From Arthrobacter sp. B3I4 (GTDB taxonomy: Bacteria; Actinomycetota; Actinomycetes; Actinomycetales; Micrococcaceae), in contig NZ_JAUSYK010000001.1 in the NCBI RefSeq assembly GCF_030816855.1, positions 1,922,001 through 1,986,000 of the forward strand: a stretch of DNA of 64,000 bases. The letters run 5' to 3'. The notes under the pieces were generated by a model. The model worked only from the letters and a program-made list of their open reading frames with translations, was not told where the DNA came from and made no database searches. Of the stretch, positions 28,242 to 39,376 are shown piece by piece. The position numbers and the translations under genes are program-made. How positions within the stretch are numbered: the first letter of the stretch is position 1; every line of letters starts with the position of its first letter.

Positions 28242-29033
28242 ATGTCGAATCTTTGGGAGCAGATGCAGCTTGTGCCTTCGGTGGTGCGCTTTGCATCGCG
28301 GGCACCGAAGGACCCGGACGTGGCCTGGGAGGGGTACTGGCGCGGGGTGCGCTCCACCGGACGATCCGGCGACGTGCTGTGGGACGCCGGCGCCCAGAGG
28401 GAGCGGGCCCAGTACGCTGAGCAACTCCTGGCCCACTTCGATCCCGCTCTTCCGGTGGTGGATGTCGGCTGCGGCAACGGAACCCACACCCGCTGGCTTG
28501 CCGGTCTGTTTCCCAGCGTGCTCGGCGTCGATGTGTCAGCCGGTGCCATCGACCGGGCCCGGCAGGAAAGCGAAGACGTCCCCAACGCCGACTATGCGGT
28601 CCTGGACGCTACCGCCGGGGACGCAGGGACACTCCTTGCGGAGCGGCTCGGGCAGGCCAACGTCTTTGTCCGGGGAGTCTTCCACGTCCTGAAACCGAAC
28701 AGGCAGAAAGCCCTGGCGGCTAACCTGCACACCGTCGTCGGCAGCGGGGGCAACGTTTTCCTGGCCGAAACCAATTTCCGTGGCAACAGCCTCGGTTACC
28801 TGGCGGAACTCGGAGCGACCCGCGCGCATATGCCCCGCCAACTGCAGCGCGCCCTCGAACACCTGCCACGGCCAGGGCATTTCGGGCCGCAGGAACGCGC
28901 CCGCCATTTCCCAGCCGCGAGCTGGCGGCTGGTAGTCGACGGGCCGGCGAAGATCGAGGTAGTTCCTATGGACGGCACCGGCAACCCGCAGCACGTCCCG
29001 GGGTACTTCGCCGTCATGGCAGGCGCGGACTGA
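28242..29033 (+). CDS. Class I SAM-dependent methyltransferase
   Basis: 263-residue Rossmann-fold methyltransferase. The SAM-binding motif is VVDVGCGNGTHTRWLAGLFP (about residues 72-91), followed by the acidic VLGVDVSAGAIDRA. The substrate is unknown; the overall layout resembles small-molecule methyltransferases. TAAGGT (28230-28235) ends seven bases before ATG 28242, so the gene is probably leaderless with its own promoter, although it starts only nine bases after the GGDEF-EAL stop. Confidence 0.78.
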   Translation: MSNLWEQMQLVPSVVRFASRAPKDPDVAWEGYWRGVRSTGRSGDVLWDAGAQRERAQYAEQLLAHFDPALPVVDVGCGNGTHTRWLAGLFPSVLGVDVSAGAIDRARQESEDVPNADYAVLDATAGDAGTLLAERLGQANVFVRGVFHVLKPNRQKALAANLHTVVGSGGNVFLAETNFRGNSLGYLAELGATRAHMPRQLQRALEHLPRPGHFGPQERARHFPAASWRLVVDGPAKIEVVPMDGTGNPQHVPGYFAVMAGAD

Positions 29034-29068
29034 AAACCGATGCTGCCGGCCACCGGTAGGCTTGAACT

Positions 29069-30733
29069 GTGACCCCAGAACAACTCTCCCTCGCCATATC
29101 CGCCTGCCTCAAGGACGCCGTCGCCGCCGGTGACATCGCCCTGGCCGCTACCGACATTCCGGACGCGGTGCGCGTGGAGCGGCCCAAGAACAGGGAACAC
29201 GGGGACTGGGCCACCAACATCGCGTTGCAGCTCGCCAAGCCGGCCGGCGTCAACCCGCGGCAGTTCGCCGGCGTCCTGGGCAACCGGCTGACAGCGATCG
29301 ACGGCGTCTCCGCTGTTGACATCGCCGGGCCGGGCTTCCTGAACATCACCGTCGACGCTGCCGCCGCGGGCGCGCTCGCCAAGGCGATCGTCGAGGCCGG
29401 GCCCGCGTACGGGACCAACACCGCGCTCGCAGGCCGCACGGTCAACATGGAGTTCGTCTCCGCCAATCCCACCGGGCCGCTGCACATCGGCCACACCCGC
29501 TGGGCCGCCCTCGGCGACTCGATCGCCAGGGTGCTCCGGGCGTCGGGCGCGGACGTCACGGCCGAGTACTACGTCAACGACGCCGGTTCCCAGATGGACG
29601 TCTTCGCGCACTCCGTGCTCTCCCGGCTGCACGGCCGCGGCGTTCCGGAGGGCGGTTACCCGGGGGAGTACATCGCCGATCTCGGCCACGAAGTCCTGAC
29701 CCAGCACCCCGACATCCGGGAACTCACCGACGTGGCGGCCCTGCCCGTGATCCGCGGCGCCGCCTACAAGGCGCAGCTGCAGGACATCAAGCGCACGCTC
29801 GCTGACTTCGGCGTGGAGTTCGACGTCTTCTTCTCGGAGCAGGAGCTGCACGACGCCGGAGCTATCGAAAGCGCCGTCGCCCGGCTGCGGGAACAGGGCC
29901 ACGTCTACGATGACGGCGGCGCCGTCTGGCTGCGCACCACCGACTTCGGGGATGACAAAGACCGCGTCATGATCCGCGCCAACGGGGAACCGACGTACTT
30001 CGCCGCCGACGCCGCGTACTACCTGTCCAAAAAGGACCGCGGCTTCACCGAGAAGATCTATCTGCTCGGCGCCGACCACCACGGCTACATCAACCGGCTG
30101 AAGGCCATCGCGGCCGCGGCCGGTGACGATCCCGAGGTCAACATCGAGGTGCTGATCGGCCAGCTCGTCTCCGTCAACGGCGCCAAGCTGTCCAAGCGGG
30201 CCGGGAACATCATCGAGCTCAAGGACCTGATTTCCTGGTTGGGCAAGGACGCCGTGCGGTACTCGCTGGCGCGCTTCCCGGCCGATTCGCCGCTGACCCT
30301 GGATCCGGAGCTGCTGAAGAAGCACAGCAATGAGAACCCGGTGTTTTATGTCCAGTATGCGCACGCCCGCTCCCGCGGCGCGGCCCGCAACGCAGTGGCC
30401 GCGGGCGTCGAGCGCCGCGTTGATGGCAGCGACCGGTTCGACGCCGCGCTGCTGGACCACGCGACCGAAAACGAGCTGCTCTCGCACTTGGGCAGCTACC
30501 CGTCGATTGTGGCAAGGGCCGCCGAACTGCGTGAGCCACACCGGGTTGCCCGCCACCTGGAAGTCATCGCCGGCGCCTACCACCGCTGGTACGACGCTTG
30601 CCGCGTCGCGCCGCTGGGCGATGAAGCCATCACCGACCTGAACCGCACCCGGTTGTGGCTCAATGACGCCACCAGCCAGGTGCTGGCCAACGGACTCGAA
30701 CTGCTGGGCGTTTCGGCGCCGGAACGGATGTGA
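29069..30733 (+). CDS. argS: Arginyl-tRNA synthetase
   Basis: 554-residue class I aminoacyl-tRNA synthetase charging tRNA-Arg. The HIGH motif is in NPTGPLHIGHTR, the KMSKS-equivalent region is GAKLSKRAGNI, the N-terminal Add-1 tRNA-binding domain covers about residues 1-95 and the DALR anticodon-binding domain the last 110 or so. GTG 29069 is leaderless by TAGGCT (29057-29062). Its stop overlaps lysA, as in many Actinobacteria, so it heads the lysine/threonine operon. No T-box-like leader is present. Confidence 0.95.
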   Translation: MTPEQLSLAISACLKDAVAAGDIALAATDIPDAVRVERPKNREHGDWATNIALQLAKPAGVNPRQFAGVLGNRLTAIDGVSAVDIAGPGFLNITVDAAAAGALAKAIVEAGPAYGTNTALAGRTVNMEFVSANPTGPLHIGHTRWAALGDSIARVLRASGADVTAEYYVNDAGSQMDVFAHSVLSRLHGRGVPEGGYPGEYIADLGHEVLTQHPDIRELTDVAALPVIRGAAYKAQLQDIKRTLADFGVEFDVFFSEQELHDAGAIESAVARLREQGHVYDDGGAVWLRTTDFGDDKDRVMIRANGEPTYFAADAAYYLSKKDRGFTEKIYLLGADHHGYINRLKAIAAAAGDDPEVNIEVLIGQLVSVNGAKLSKRAGNIIELKDLISWLGKDAVRYSLARFPADSPLTLDPELLKKHSNENPVFYVQYAHARSRGAARNAVAAGVERRVDGSDRFDAALLDHATENELLSHLGSYPSIVARAAELREPHRVARHLEVIAGAYHRWYDACRVAPLGDEAITDLNRTRLWLNDATSQVLANGLELLGVSAPERM

Positions 30734-32205
30734 ACGCCATGACCACCAACCCGAACATCAGCGCCGCGGCGTCCCCGCTCGCGCCGGACTGGCTGGAGGT
30801 TCCCGCTGACCTGAACGTGCTGCATGAACCGATGTGGGCTGCCGGAGTGGCGCGCGACGGCAGCGGCGAACTCGCCCTCGACGGTATCCCGGTCAGCGAA
30901 CTGCAGCAGCGGTTCGGGACGCCGCTGTTCGTGATGAGCGAGACCGACTTCCGGGCCCGCGCCAGGGCGTTCCAGGACGCTTTTAACGAGGCGTTCGCCG
31001 ACATCTGCGGGGGAGTGGACGTCTACTATGCTGGAAAATCCTTCCTGTGCACCGCCGTCGTCCGGTGGGTCGAGGAGGAAGGGCTCCGGCTCGACACCGC
31101 CTCCGGCGGAGAGCTCGCCGTTGCCGCCCGCGCCGGCATTCCCGGCGCCGCCGTCGCCCTGCACGGCAACAACAAGTCCGACGGCGAAATCCACCGCGCC
31201 CTCGACATGAAGCTCGGCCGGATTGTCGTCGACAGCCTGGCTGAACTGGAACGTGTCGCAGCGATCGCCGCGCACCGCGGCGACACAGCGAAAGTCATGC
31301 TGCGGCTGACCCCCGGCGTGCACGCGCACACCCACGAATTCATCGCCACCGCGCACGAGGACCAGAAGTTCGGGCTTTCGATGGCCGGTGACTCCACCGA
31401 CCAGGCAGGGCTGTCCGCTGCGGAAGAGGCCGTGGCGGCCGCCGCCGGCCACGACAGCATCGAACTGCTGGGCCTGCACTGCCACATCGGCTCGCAGATC
31501 TTCGAACCCGACGGCTTCGCGCTTGCCGCCGAAAAACTGCTCGACTTCCTGGCCGCGATGCAGGCGAAGTACTCGATTGTGCTGCCCGAGCTGGACCTGG
31601 GCGGCGGTTACGGCATCGCGTACACGCCGGCGGACACCCCCCGCCCGCCGGCGGTAATCGCCCAGGCAATGGCCGCCGTCGTCCGCGCCAAGGTGGCCGA
31701 ACTCGGCATCACCGCGCCGCGGATCTCGATCGAGCCGGGCCGGGCGATCGTAGGTCCGAGTGCGTTCACGCTCTACGAAGTCGGCACGTGCAAGACGGTG
31801 CGGGTGGACGCACCAGAGCCGGCTCAGGAAAACGTTACGTATCCCCGTCGCTATGTGTCAGTGGACGGCGGGATGAGCGATAACGCCCGTCCGGTGCTGT
31901 ACGACGCGGATTACTCGGCAATTCTCGCCTCCCGCGCGTCAGGGGCGGCCCCGCAGCTGTCCCGAGTGGTGGGCAAACATTGCGAGAGCGGCGACATAGT
32001 TGTTAGAGATGTATATCTGCCCGAGGACGTGGCAGCCGGTGATCTGCTCGCTGTACCGGGGACCGGCGCCTACTGCTGGGCCCTGTCAAGCAACTACAAC
32101 TATCTGGCCCGGCCGGGCGTTGTCGCGGTACGCGATGGATCAGCCCGGCTCATTGTCCGCGGGGAGACAGAACAAGATCTGCTGAACCGCGACATGGGAG
32201 TCTGA
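30730..32205 (+). CDS. lysA: Diaminopimelate decarboxylase
   Basis: 491-residue fold-type III PLP enzyme that converts meso-diaminopimelate to lysine, the last step of the pathway. The PLP lysine is in VYYAGKSFLC, the phosphate site in GLHCHIGSQI and the family motif is EPGRAIVGPS; a cysteine-containing substrate loop (HCESGDIV) is near the end. The N-terminal extension of about 55 residues before the barrel is usual in Actinobacteria. GTG 30730 overlaps the argS stop; ATG 30739 is an alternative. hom follows with no gap. Confidence 0.93.
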   Translation: MNAMTTNPNISAAASPLAPDWLEVPADLNVLHEPMWAAGVARDGSGELALDGIPVSELQQRFGTPLFVMSETDFRARARAFQDAFNEAFADICGGVDVYYAGKSFLCTAVVRWVEEEGLRLDTASGGELAVAARAGIPGAAVALHGNNKSDGEIHRALDMKLGRIVVDSLAELERVAAIAAHRGDTAKVMLRLTPGVHAHTHEFIATAHEDQKFGLSMAGDSTDQAGLSAAEEAVAAAAGHDSIELLGLHCHIGSQIFEPDGFALAAEKLLDFLAAMQAKYSIVLPELDLGGGYGIAYTPADTPRPPAVIAQAMAAVVRAKVAELGITAPRISIEPGRAIVGPSAFTLYEVGTCKTVRVDAPEPAQENVTYPRRYVSVDGGMSDNARPVLYDADYSAILASRASGAAPQLSRVVGKHCESGDIVVRDVYLPEDVAAGDLLAVPGTGAYCWALSSNYNYLARPGVVAVRDGSARLIVRGETEQDLLNRDMGV

Positions 32206-33534
32206 ATGACGGAAATGCGAACCCTGAAGGTGGCCCTGCTGGGCTGTGGCAACGTCGGGGCCCAGGTTGCGCGGATTTTGATTGACGACGCCGACGCCCT
32301 CGCCGCCCGCACCGGGGCCCGCCTTGAACTGGGCGGCATTGCCGTGCGCAACCTGGACGCACCGCGCGACGCCGAACTGCCGCGCGAGCTCTTCACCACT
32401 GACGCCGACGCCCTGGTCAAGGACGCGGACCTGGTGATTGAGCTGATGGGCGGCATTGAGCCGGCCCGCACGCTGATCCTCAGCGCGGTCCGGAACGGCG
32501 CCTCGGTGGTGACCGGCAACAAGGCCCTGCTGGCCCAGGACGGACCGACGCTCTACGAGGAGGCCGACAAGGCCGGCGTGCAGCTGTCCTACGAGGCTGC
32601 CGTGGCCGGCGCGATTCCGATCCTGCGCCCGATCCGCGACAGCCTCTCCGGGGACCGGATCACCCGGGTACTGGGCATCGTCAACGGCACCACCAACTTC
32701 ATCCTGGACCAGATGGACAGCACCGGGGCGCAGTTCGCGGACGCCCTCGCCGAGGCCCAGCGGCTCGGCTTCGCCGAAGCGGACCCCACTGCCGACGTCG
32801 AAGGCCACGACGCCGCCGCGAAGGCAGCGATCCTAGCCTCGCTGTCCTTCCATACCCGGTTCGCGCTCGAAGATGTCTACTGTGAAGGCATCCGCTCCGT
32901 CACGGCCGCTGATATCGCCGCCGCCAAGGACGCCGGCTTCGTCATCAAGCTGCTCGCGATCGCCGAGAAGCTAAGCGACACAGGCACGGACGCCGAGGGC
33001 AAGGACGGCGTGTCCGTCCGCGTGCACCCCACCCTGCTTCCCCGCGAACACCCGCTGGCCGCAGTGCACGGTGCGTTCAATGCCGTGTTCATCGAAGCGG
33101 AGAACGCCGGTGAGCTGATGTTCTACGGACAGGGCGCCGGCGGCACCCCGACCGCATCGGCCGTGCTGGGGGACCTGGTTTCGGCAGCCCGGCGGATCGT
33201 CCTGGGCGGTCCGGGGCGCACCGAGACGACCACCGGGCATGTCCCCGCACTGCCCATCGAAGCGGCCATCACCAGTTACTACATCGGCCTCGACGTAGCG
33301 GACCAGCCCGGCGTGCTGGCCCGGATCGCGCAGCTCTTCGCCGAGCACGGCGTCTCCATCGAGATCATGCGGCAGACCGTGCACCGGGAGTCCGGAGCCG
33401 AAGCCGAGTCCGCGGAACTGCGGATCATCACCCACCGCGCCAGCGAAGGCGCACTGGCAGCAACCGTGCGGGCCGTGAAGGGCCTGGACGTCATCAATTC
33501 CGTCACATCCGTCCTGCGGGTAGAAGGAGTCTAA
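32206..33534 (+). CDS. hom: Homoserine dehydrogenase
   Basis: 442-residue enzyme reducing aspartate semialdehyde to homoserine with NAD(P)H. N-terminal Rossmann motif LLGCGNVGAQVARIL, the conserved EAAVAGAIPILRPIRDSL and GIVNGTTNFIL, and catalytic region EADPTADVEGHDAAAKAAIL. A C-terminal ACT domain (about residues 350-430, starting QPGVLARIAQLFAEHGVSIE) implies feedback control by threonine, as in other Gram-positive enzymes. It abuts lysA and thrC without gaps. Confidence 0.95.
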   Translation: MTEMRTLKVALLGCGNVGAQVARILIDDADALAARTGARLELGGIAVRNLDAPRDAELPRELFTTDADALVKDADLVIELMGGIEPARTLILSAVRNGASVVTGNKALLAQDGPTLYEEADKAGVQLSYEAAVAGAIPILRPIRDSLSGDRITRVLGIVNGTTNFILDQMDSTGAQFADALAEAQRLGFAEADPTADVEGHDAAAKAAILASLSFHTRFALEDVYCEGIRSVTAADIAAAKDAGFVIKLLAIAEKLSDTGTDAEGKDGVSVRVHPTLLPREHPLAAVHGAFNAVFIEAENAGELMFYGQGAGGTPTASAVLGDLVSAARRIVLGGPGRTETTTGHVPALPIEAAITSYYIGLDVADQPGVLARIAQLFAEHGVSIEIMRQTVHRESGAEAESAELRIITHRASEGALAATVRAVKGLDVINSVTSVLRVEGV

Positions 33535-34641
33535 GTGGCTCACCAATGGCGCGGAGTCATCCGCGAATATGCTGACCGCTTGCCGGTCACCGAGGCCACC
33601 AAGGTCATCAGCCTGGGCGAGGGCGGTACCCCGCTCGTGCACGCGCAGAAGCTTTCCGAACTCACCGGCTGCACCGTCTACCTCAAGGTCGAGGGCATGA
33701 ATCCGACCGGTTCGTTCAAGGACCGCGGCATGACCATGGCCATGACCGCAGCGGTCGCCTCCGGTGCCAAGGCAGTGGTGTGCGCCTCCACCGGCAACAC
33801 CTCCGCCTCCGCAGCCGCGTACGCCACCTCGGCCGGGCTGCAGTGCGCCGTGCTGGTGCCGGAAGGCAAAATCTCGATGGGCAAACTCAGCCAGGCGATC
33901 GCGCACGGGGCAACCCTGCTGCAGGTCGACGGCAACTTCGACGACTGCCTGGACATCGCCCGCAAGCTGGGGGAGTCCTACCCGGTGTTCCTGGTGAACT
34001 CGGTCAACCCGGCACGGATCGAGGGCCAGAAGACCGGGGCCTTCGAGGTAGTCGATGCGCTCGGCGACGCCCCGGACATCCACGTGCTGCCTGTCGGCAA
34101 CGCCGGCAATATCAGCGCGTACTGGAAGGGGTACAAGGAGTACGCGGCGCCCTTTGAGTCGCCCACCGCCGGGCAGCTCGCCGCCGTCGCGACCAAGACC
34201 CCGGTGATGTGGGGCTTCCAGGCCGCGGGAGCCGCCCCCTTCGTTGCGGGCCACCCGATCACCGAGCCGGACACCATCGCCACCGCCATCCGGATTGGCA
34301 ACCCGGCTTCCTGGGACACCGCCGTCGCGGCCCGGGACGAATCCGGCGGTGTGATCGAGGCCGTCACGGACGAGGAAATCCTCTCCGCGCACCGCTGGCT
34401 CTCTGCCCGGGAAGGCGTCTTCGTGGAGCCGGGCTCCGCCGCCGGCGTCGCCGGGCTCATCAAGAAGCACGCCGCCGGCGAGGTTCCCGCGGGCAAGACC
34501 ATCGTCATTACCGTCACCGGGCACGGCCTCAAGGATCCGCAGTGGGCCCTTCGGACCGAGGACGGCAGCGATGTGCAGCCGGTGAAGGTCGCCAACGACG
34601 TCGTCACGGTGGCCGCAGAGCTGGGACTGGAAGAAAAATAG
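33535..34641 (+). CDS. thrC: Threonine synthase
   Basis: 368-residue fold-type II PLP enzyme converting O-phosphohomoserine to threonine. The PLP lysine is in [15 protein letters not shown], the substrate loop in [15 protein letters not shown] and the phosphate-binding loop in [15 protein letters not shown]. It is the short bacterial form, without the N-terminal extension of plant enzymes. GTG 33535 directly follows the hom stop, with GAAGGAG upstream. thrB starts two bases after its stop. Confidence 0.95.
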   Translation: MAHQWRGVIREYADRLPVTEATKVISLGEGGTPLVHAQKLSELTGCTVYLKVEGMNPTGSFKDRGMTMAMTAAVASGAKAVVCASTGNTSASAAAYATSAGLQCAVLVPEGKISMGKLSQAIAHGATLLQVDGNFDDCLDIARKLGESYPVFLVNSVNPARIEGQKTGAFEVVDALGDAPDIHVLPVGNAGNISAYWKGYKEYAAPFESPTAGQLAAVATKTPVMWGFQAAGAAPFVAGHPITEPDTIATAIRIGNPASWDTAVAARDESGGVIEAVTDEEILSAHRWLSAREGVFVEPGSAAGVAGLIKKHAAGEVPAGKTIVITVTGHGLKDPQWALRTEDGSDVQPVKVANDVVTVAAELGLEEK

Positions 34642-34643
34642 CC

Positions 34644-35630
34644 GTGGAAACCACCCTCACCGTCCCGGCAGAATTCCCTGCCGACACGCCGGCGGTCCCG
34701 GCCGGGCAAATGGTCACCGTCCGGGTGCCGGCGACCACCGCCAATCTGGGCCCCGGCTATGACAGCCTGGGGCTGGCGCTGTCGCTGTACGACACGCTGA
34801 CCGTGGAGACCCTTGAAAGCGGCGAACTGGAATTCGACCTGAGCGGCGAGGGCGCGGACACGCTGCCCCGGGACGCGAGCCACCTGGTGGCCAGGGCACT
34901 CACCGAGGCGCTGCATCTGTTGGGCTTCCGGCACGAGGGGCTGCGGATCACCGCGGACAACGTCAACCCGCACGGGCGCGGCCTGGGGTCCTCGGCCGCC
35001 GCCGTCGTGGCCGCCGCCACCGCGGCGAATGCGCTGGTTCCGGCGGAGGCCCGGCGCGGCAAGGACTGGATCCTGCAATTCACGTCCCAGCTGGAAGGCC
35101 ACCCGGACAACGTTGCACCCGCCATTTTCGGCGGACTGGCGCTGTCCTGGCAGGACAGTGACCAGTACAGCAGCACCCGCGCGACAGTCCATGCCGGCGT
35201 CGTGCCCGTGGTTGCTGTGCCGGACTTCGAACTCTCCACCGAGGCTGCCCGGGCGCTGCTGCCGGCTTCCGTAGGCCACCACGCCGCGGCCATGAACTCG
35301 GGCCGCGCGGCGTTGCTGATCCATGCCCTCACGCAGCAACCTGAATTCCTGCTGCCGGGAACCGAGGACTACCTGCACCAGAGTTACCGGGCCCAGGCGA
35401 TGCGGCCCAGCGCCGATCTGATCGCGGCCCTGCGGGGCGCCGGCCACGCCGCCGTCGTCTCCGGTGCGGGACCCACCGTGCTGGTGCTGGCCGCGAGCGA
35501 AAGGGAAGCAGCCGACGTGGCGGAATTCATCGGTGCCTTCACGGCGGCCAACACGCCGGACGTTGCTTGGCGTGTGATGGCGCTAACCGTGGACACTGAA
35601 GGTGCTAAAGTGGAAGTGCACCGGCGGTAA
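34644..35630 (+). CDS. thrB: Homoserine kinase
   Basis: 328-residue GHMP-family kinase phosphorylating homoserine. The N-terminal substrate motif is VPATTANLGPGYDSLGLAL, the ATP loop NPHGRGLGSSAAAVVAA, and the C-terminal GHMP motif is VVSGAGPTVLVLA. GTG 34644 is chosen because it lies two bases after thrC and leaves a short 25-residue lead before the conserved VRVPATTA. It is the last gene of the argS-lysA-hom-thrC-thrB unit; no clear intrinsic terminator is seen before rho. Confidence 0.94.
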   Translation: METTLTVPAEFPADTPAVPAGQMVTVRVPATTANLGPGYDSLGLALSLYDTLTVETLESGELEFDLSGEGADTLPRDASHLVARALTEALHLLGFRHEGLRITADNVNPHGRGLGSSAAAVVAAATAANALVPAEARRGKDWILQFTSQLEGHPDNVAPAIFGGLALSWQDSDQYSSTRATVHAGVVPVVAVPDFELSTEAARALLPASVGHHAAAMNSGRAALLIHALTQQPEFLLPGTEDYLHQSYRAQAMRPSADLIAALRGAGHAAVVSGAGPTVLVLAASEREAADVAEFIGAFTAANTPDVAWRVMALTVDTEGAKVEVHRR

Positions 35631-35941
35631 TCACGCAAGCTTTCTCTAAGACCGCGATGTTGGCCCAGTTGCCCACTCTCATCTTTCACTGCGCAATATT
35701 TTCCGGTGCCACCTGCTAACGGTCTGACGCGGGTAGCTACAGAATTCCTCTGTACCCCAGAAGTGTCAGCCGGCCGTCCCGCAAATTTGGGGGCGTGACC
35801 TGGTGCAGCAGTAACCGGCCCTGCTGGCCGAAATCACACCGGCAAGGCTGCAAATCCCGGCTGCAGATCTGAACTGCAGCCCAGATCAAATCACCGCGTC
35901 CAGCTCCTAGCCTGGACGCCGTCGAGGGGGAAGGATCCTTC
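35631..35941 (+). promoter_or_regulatory. rho upstream region with hairpin over a -10-like box
   Basis: 311 bases without a gene between thrB and rho. A perfect 8-bp hairpin pairs 35896-35903 with 35912-35919, and its loop and right arm contain TAGCCT (35909-35914), a possible -10 box that would start the rho transcript near 35921. Two short CTGCA-type repeats lie just upstream (about 35850-35880). The region is C-rich in stretches, as Rho-dependent attenuation leaders can be; autoregulation of rho is known in other bacteria but is only inferred here. Confidence 0.4.
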
Positions 35942-38071
<2,130 letters not shown>

Positions 38072-38079
38072 CTGAGTTG

Positions 38080-38120
38080 AGGGGCGGGCGCCGTCGCATA
38101 TTTTTGCCGGCCCCGCCCCT
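38080..38120 (+). terminator. Hairpin after rho, possible terminator
   Basis: AGGGGCGGG (38080-38088) pairs perfectly with CCCGCCCCT (38112-38120) starting nine bases after the rho stop. The loop contains ATTTTT, but no T-tract follows the hairpin, so termination strength is uncertain. Confidence 0.5.
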
Positions 38121-38123
38121 TCG

Positions 38124-38160
38124 CGTTGCTGCTGACGTACTGCGTACGCCAGCAGCAACG
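38124..38160. repeat. Inverted repeat between rho and prfA
   Basis: Perfect 11-base outer arms (38124-38134 and 38150-38160) enclose a second inner inverted repeat (CGTAC, GTACG), so the whole can form one long hairpin. It comes four bases after the previous hairpin and has no T-tract. It may act as an mRNA end-stabiliser, a bidirectional terminator or a protein-binding palindrome. Confidence 0.55.
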
Positions 38161-38285
38161 CTCCGACAGGCCCGATGCCACTCCCGGGGCGGAACATCCG
38201 CGCGGCAGTTACGGGGCTCGCTCACCGTGGCGCGCCGATTCTTGCGCCTGATTTAAACTGGGTGCAGAACGAAAGAGGTTTGAAA

Positions 38286-39359
38286 ATGTTTGAGTCCGTA
38301 CAGGGGCTGTTGGATGAGCATGCTGCTATTCAGGCGCAGCTTGGGGATCCTGCTGTTTATGCTGACCAGAAGCTGGCCCGGAAGTTGGGGCGGCGTTCGG
38401 CGCAGTTGAACGGCATTGTGGAGGCCTACCACCGCTGGGAGGCCATCAGCGACGACCTGTCGGCTGCGAAGGAAATGGCCGGTGAGGATCCTGAGTTCGC
38501 GGCGGAGGTGCCGGAGCTTGAGGCGGCCCTGGACACGGCTGCGGCCAGGCTGCGCCGGCTGCTCATTCCGCGTGACCCGGACGATGCCCGCAATGTGATC
38601 CTGGAGGTCAAGGGTGGTGAAGGCGGGGACGAAGCTGCCCTGTTCGCCGGCGACCTGCTGCGGATGTACACCCGGTACGCGGAATCCCGCGGCTGGAAGA
38701 CCGAGCTGATCTCGGCCACCGAATCGGACCTCGGCGGTTACAAGGACGTCCAGATGGCCGTGAAGGGCAGCTCCAACGATCCTGCCGAGGGCGTCTACGC
38801 ACGGCTGAAGTTCGAAGGCGGCGTACACCGGGTGCAGCGCGTCCCCGTGACGGAGTCGCAGGGCCGCATCCACACCTCCGCCGCCGGCGTGCTGGTGCTC
38901 CCCGAAGTGGATGAGCCCGAAGAACTCGAGATCAACCAGAACGATCTCAAGATCGACGTCTACCGTTCCTCCGGTCCCGGCGGCCAGTCTGTGAACACCA
39001 CCGACTCGGCCGTGCGCATCACCCACCTTCCCACCGGGATCGTCGTGGCGATGCAGAACGAGAAGTCCCAGCTGCAGAACCGTGAGGCCGGCATGCGCGT
39101 GCTGCGCGCCCGCATCCTCGCCCACCAGCAGGAGCAGATCGACGCCGAGAACTCGGCCCAGCGCAAATCGCAGATCCGCACCATGGACCGCTCCGAGCGC
39201 ATCCGCACCTACAACTACCCGGAAAACCGGATCGCGGACCACCGCACCGGCTACAAGGCGTACAACCTGGACCAGGTCATGAACGGGGACTTGGAACCGG
39301 TGATCCAGTCCGCGATCGAGATGGACGAGCAGGCCCGCCTCGACGCCATCGGCGACTAG
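38286..39359 (+). CDS. prfA: Peptide chain release factor 1
   Basis: 357-residue RF1, which recognises UAA and UAG. The catalytic GGQ loop is in [19 protein letters not shown] (about residues 225-243); the stop-codon-reading PxT-type region precedes it (about 180-190, VPVTESQGR), which marks RF1 rather than RF2. ATG 38286 is chosen with AGAGG upstream; 125 bases separate it from the hairpin after rho. prmC, whose product methylates the GGQ glutamine, follows 17 bases later, a classic pairing. Confidence 0.95.
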   Translation: MFESVQGLLDEHAAIQAQLGDPAVYADQKLARKLGRRSAQLNGIVEAYHRWEAISDDLSAAKEMAGEDPEFAAEVPELEAALDTAAARLRRLLIPRDPDDARNVILEVKGGEGGDEAALFAGDLLRMYTRYAESRGWKTELISATESDLGGYKDVQMAVKGSSNDPAEGVYARLKFEGGVHRVQRVPVTESQGRIHTSAAGVLVLPEVDEPEELEINQNDLKIDVYRSSGPGGQSVNTTDSAVRITHLPTGIVVAMQNEKSQLQNREAGMRVLRARILAHQQEQIDAENSAQRKSQIRTMDRSERIRTYNYPENRIADHRTGYKAYNLDQVMNGDLEPVIQSAIEMDEQARLDAIGD

Positions 39360-39376
39360 TACGGACCGGGCGCCTG

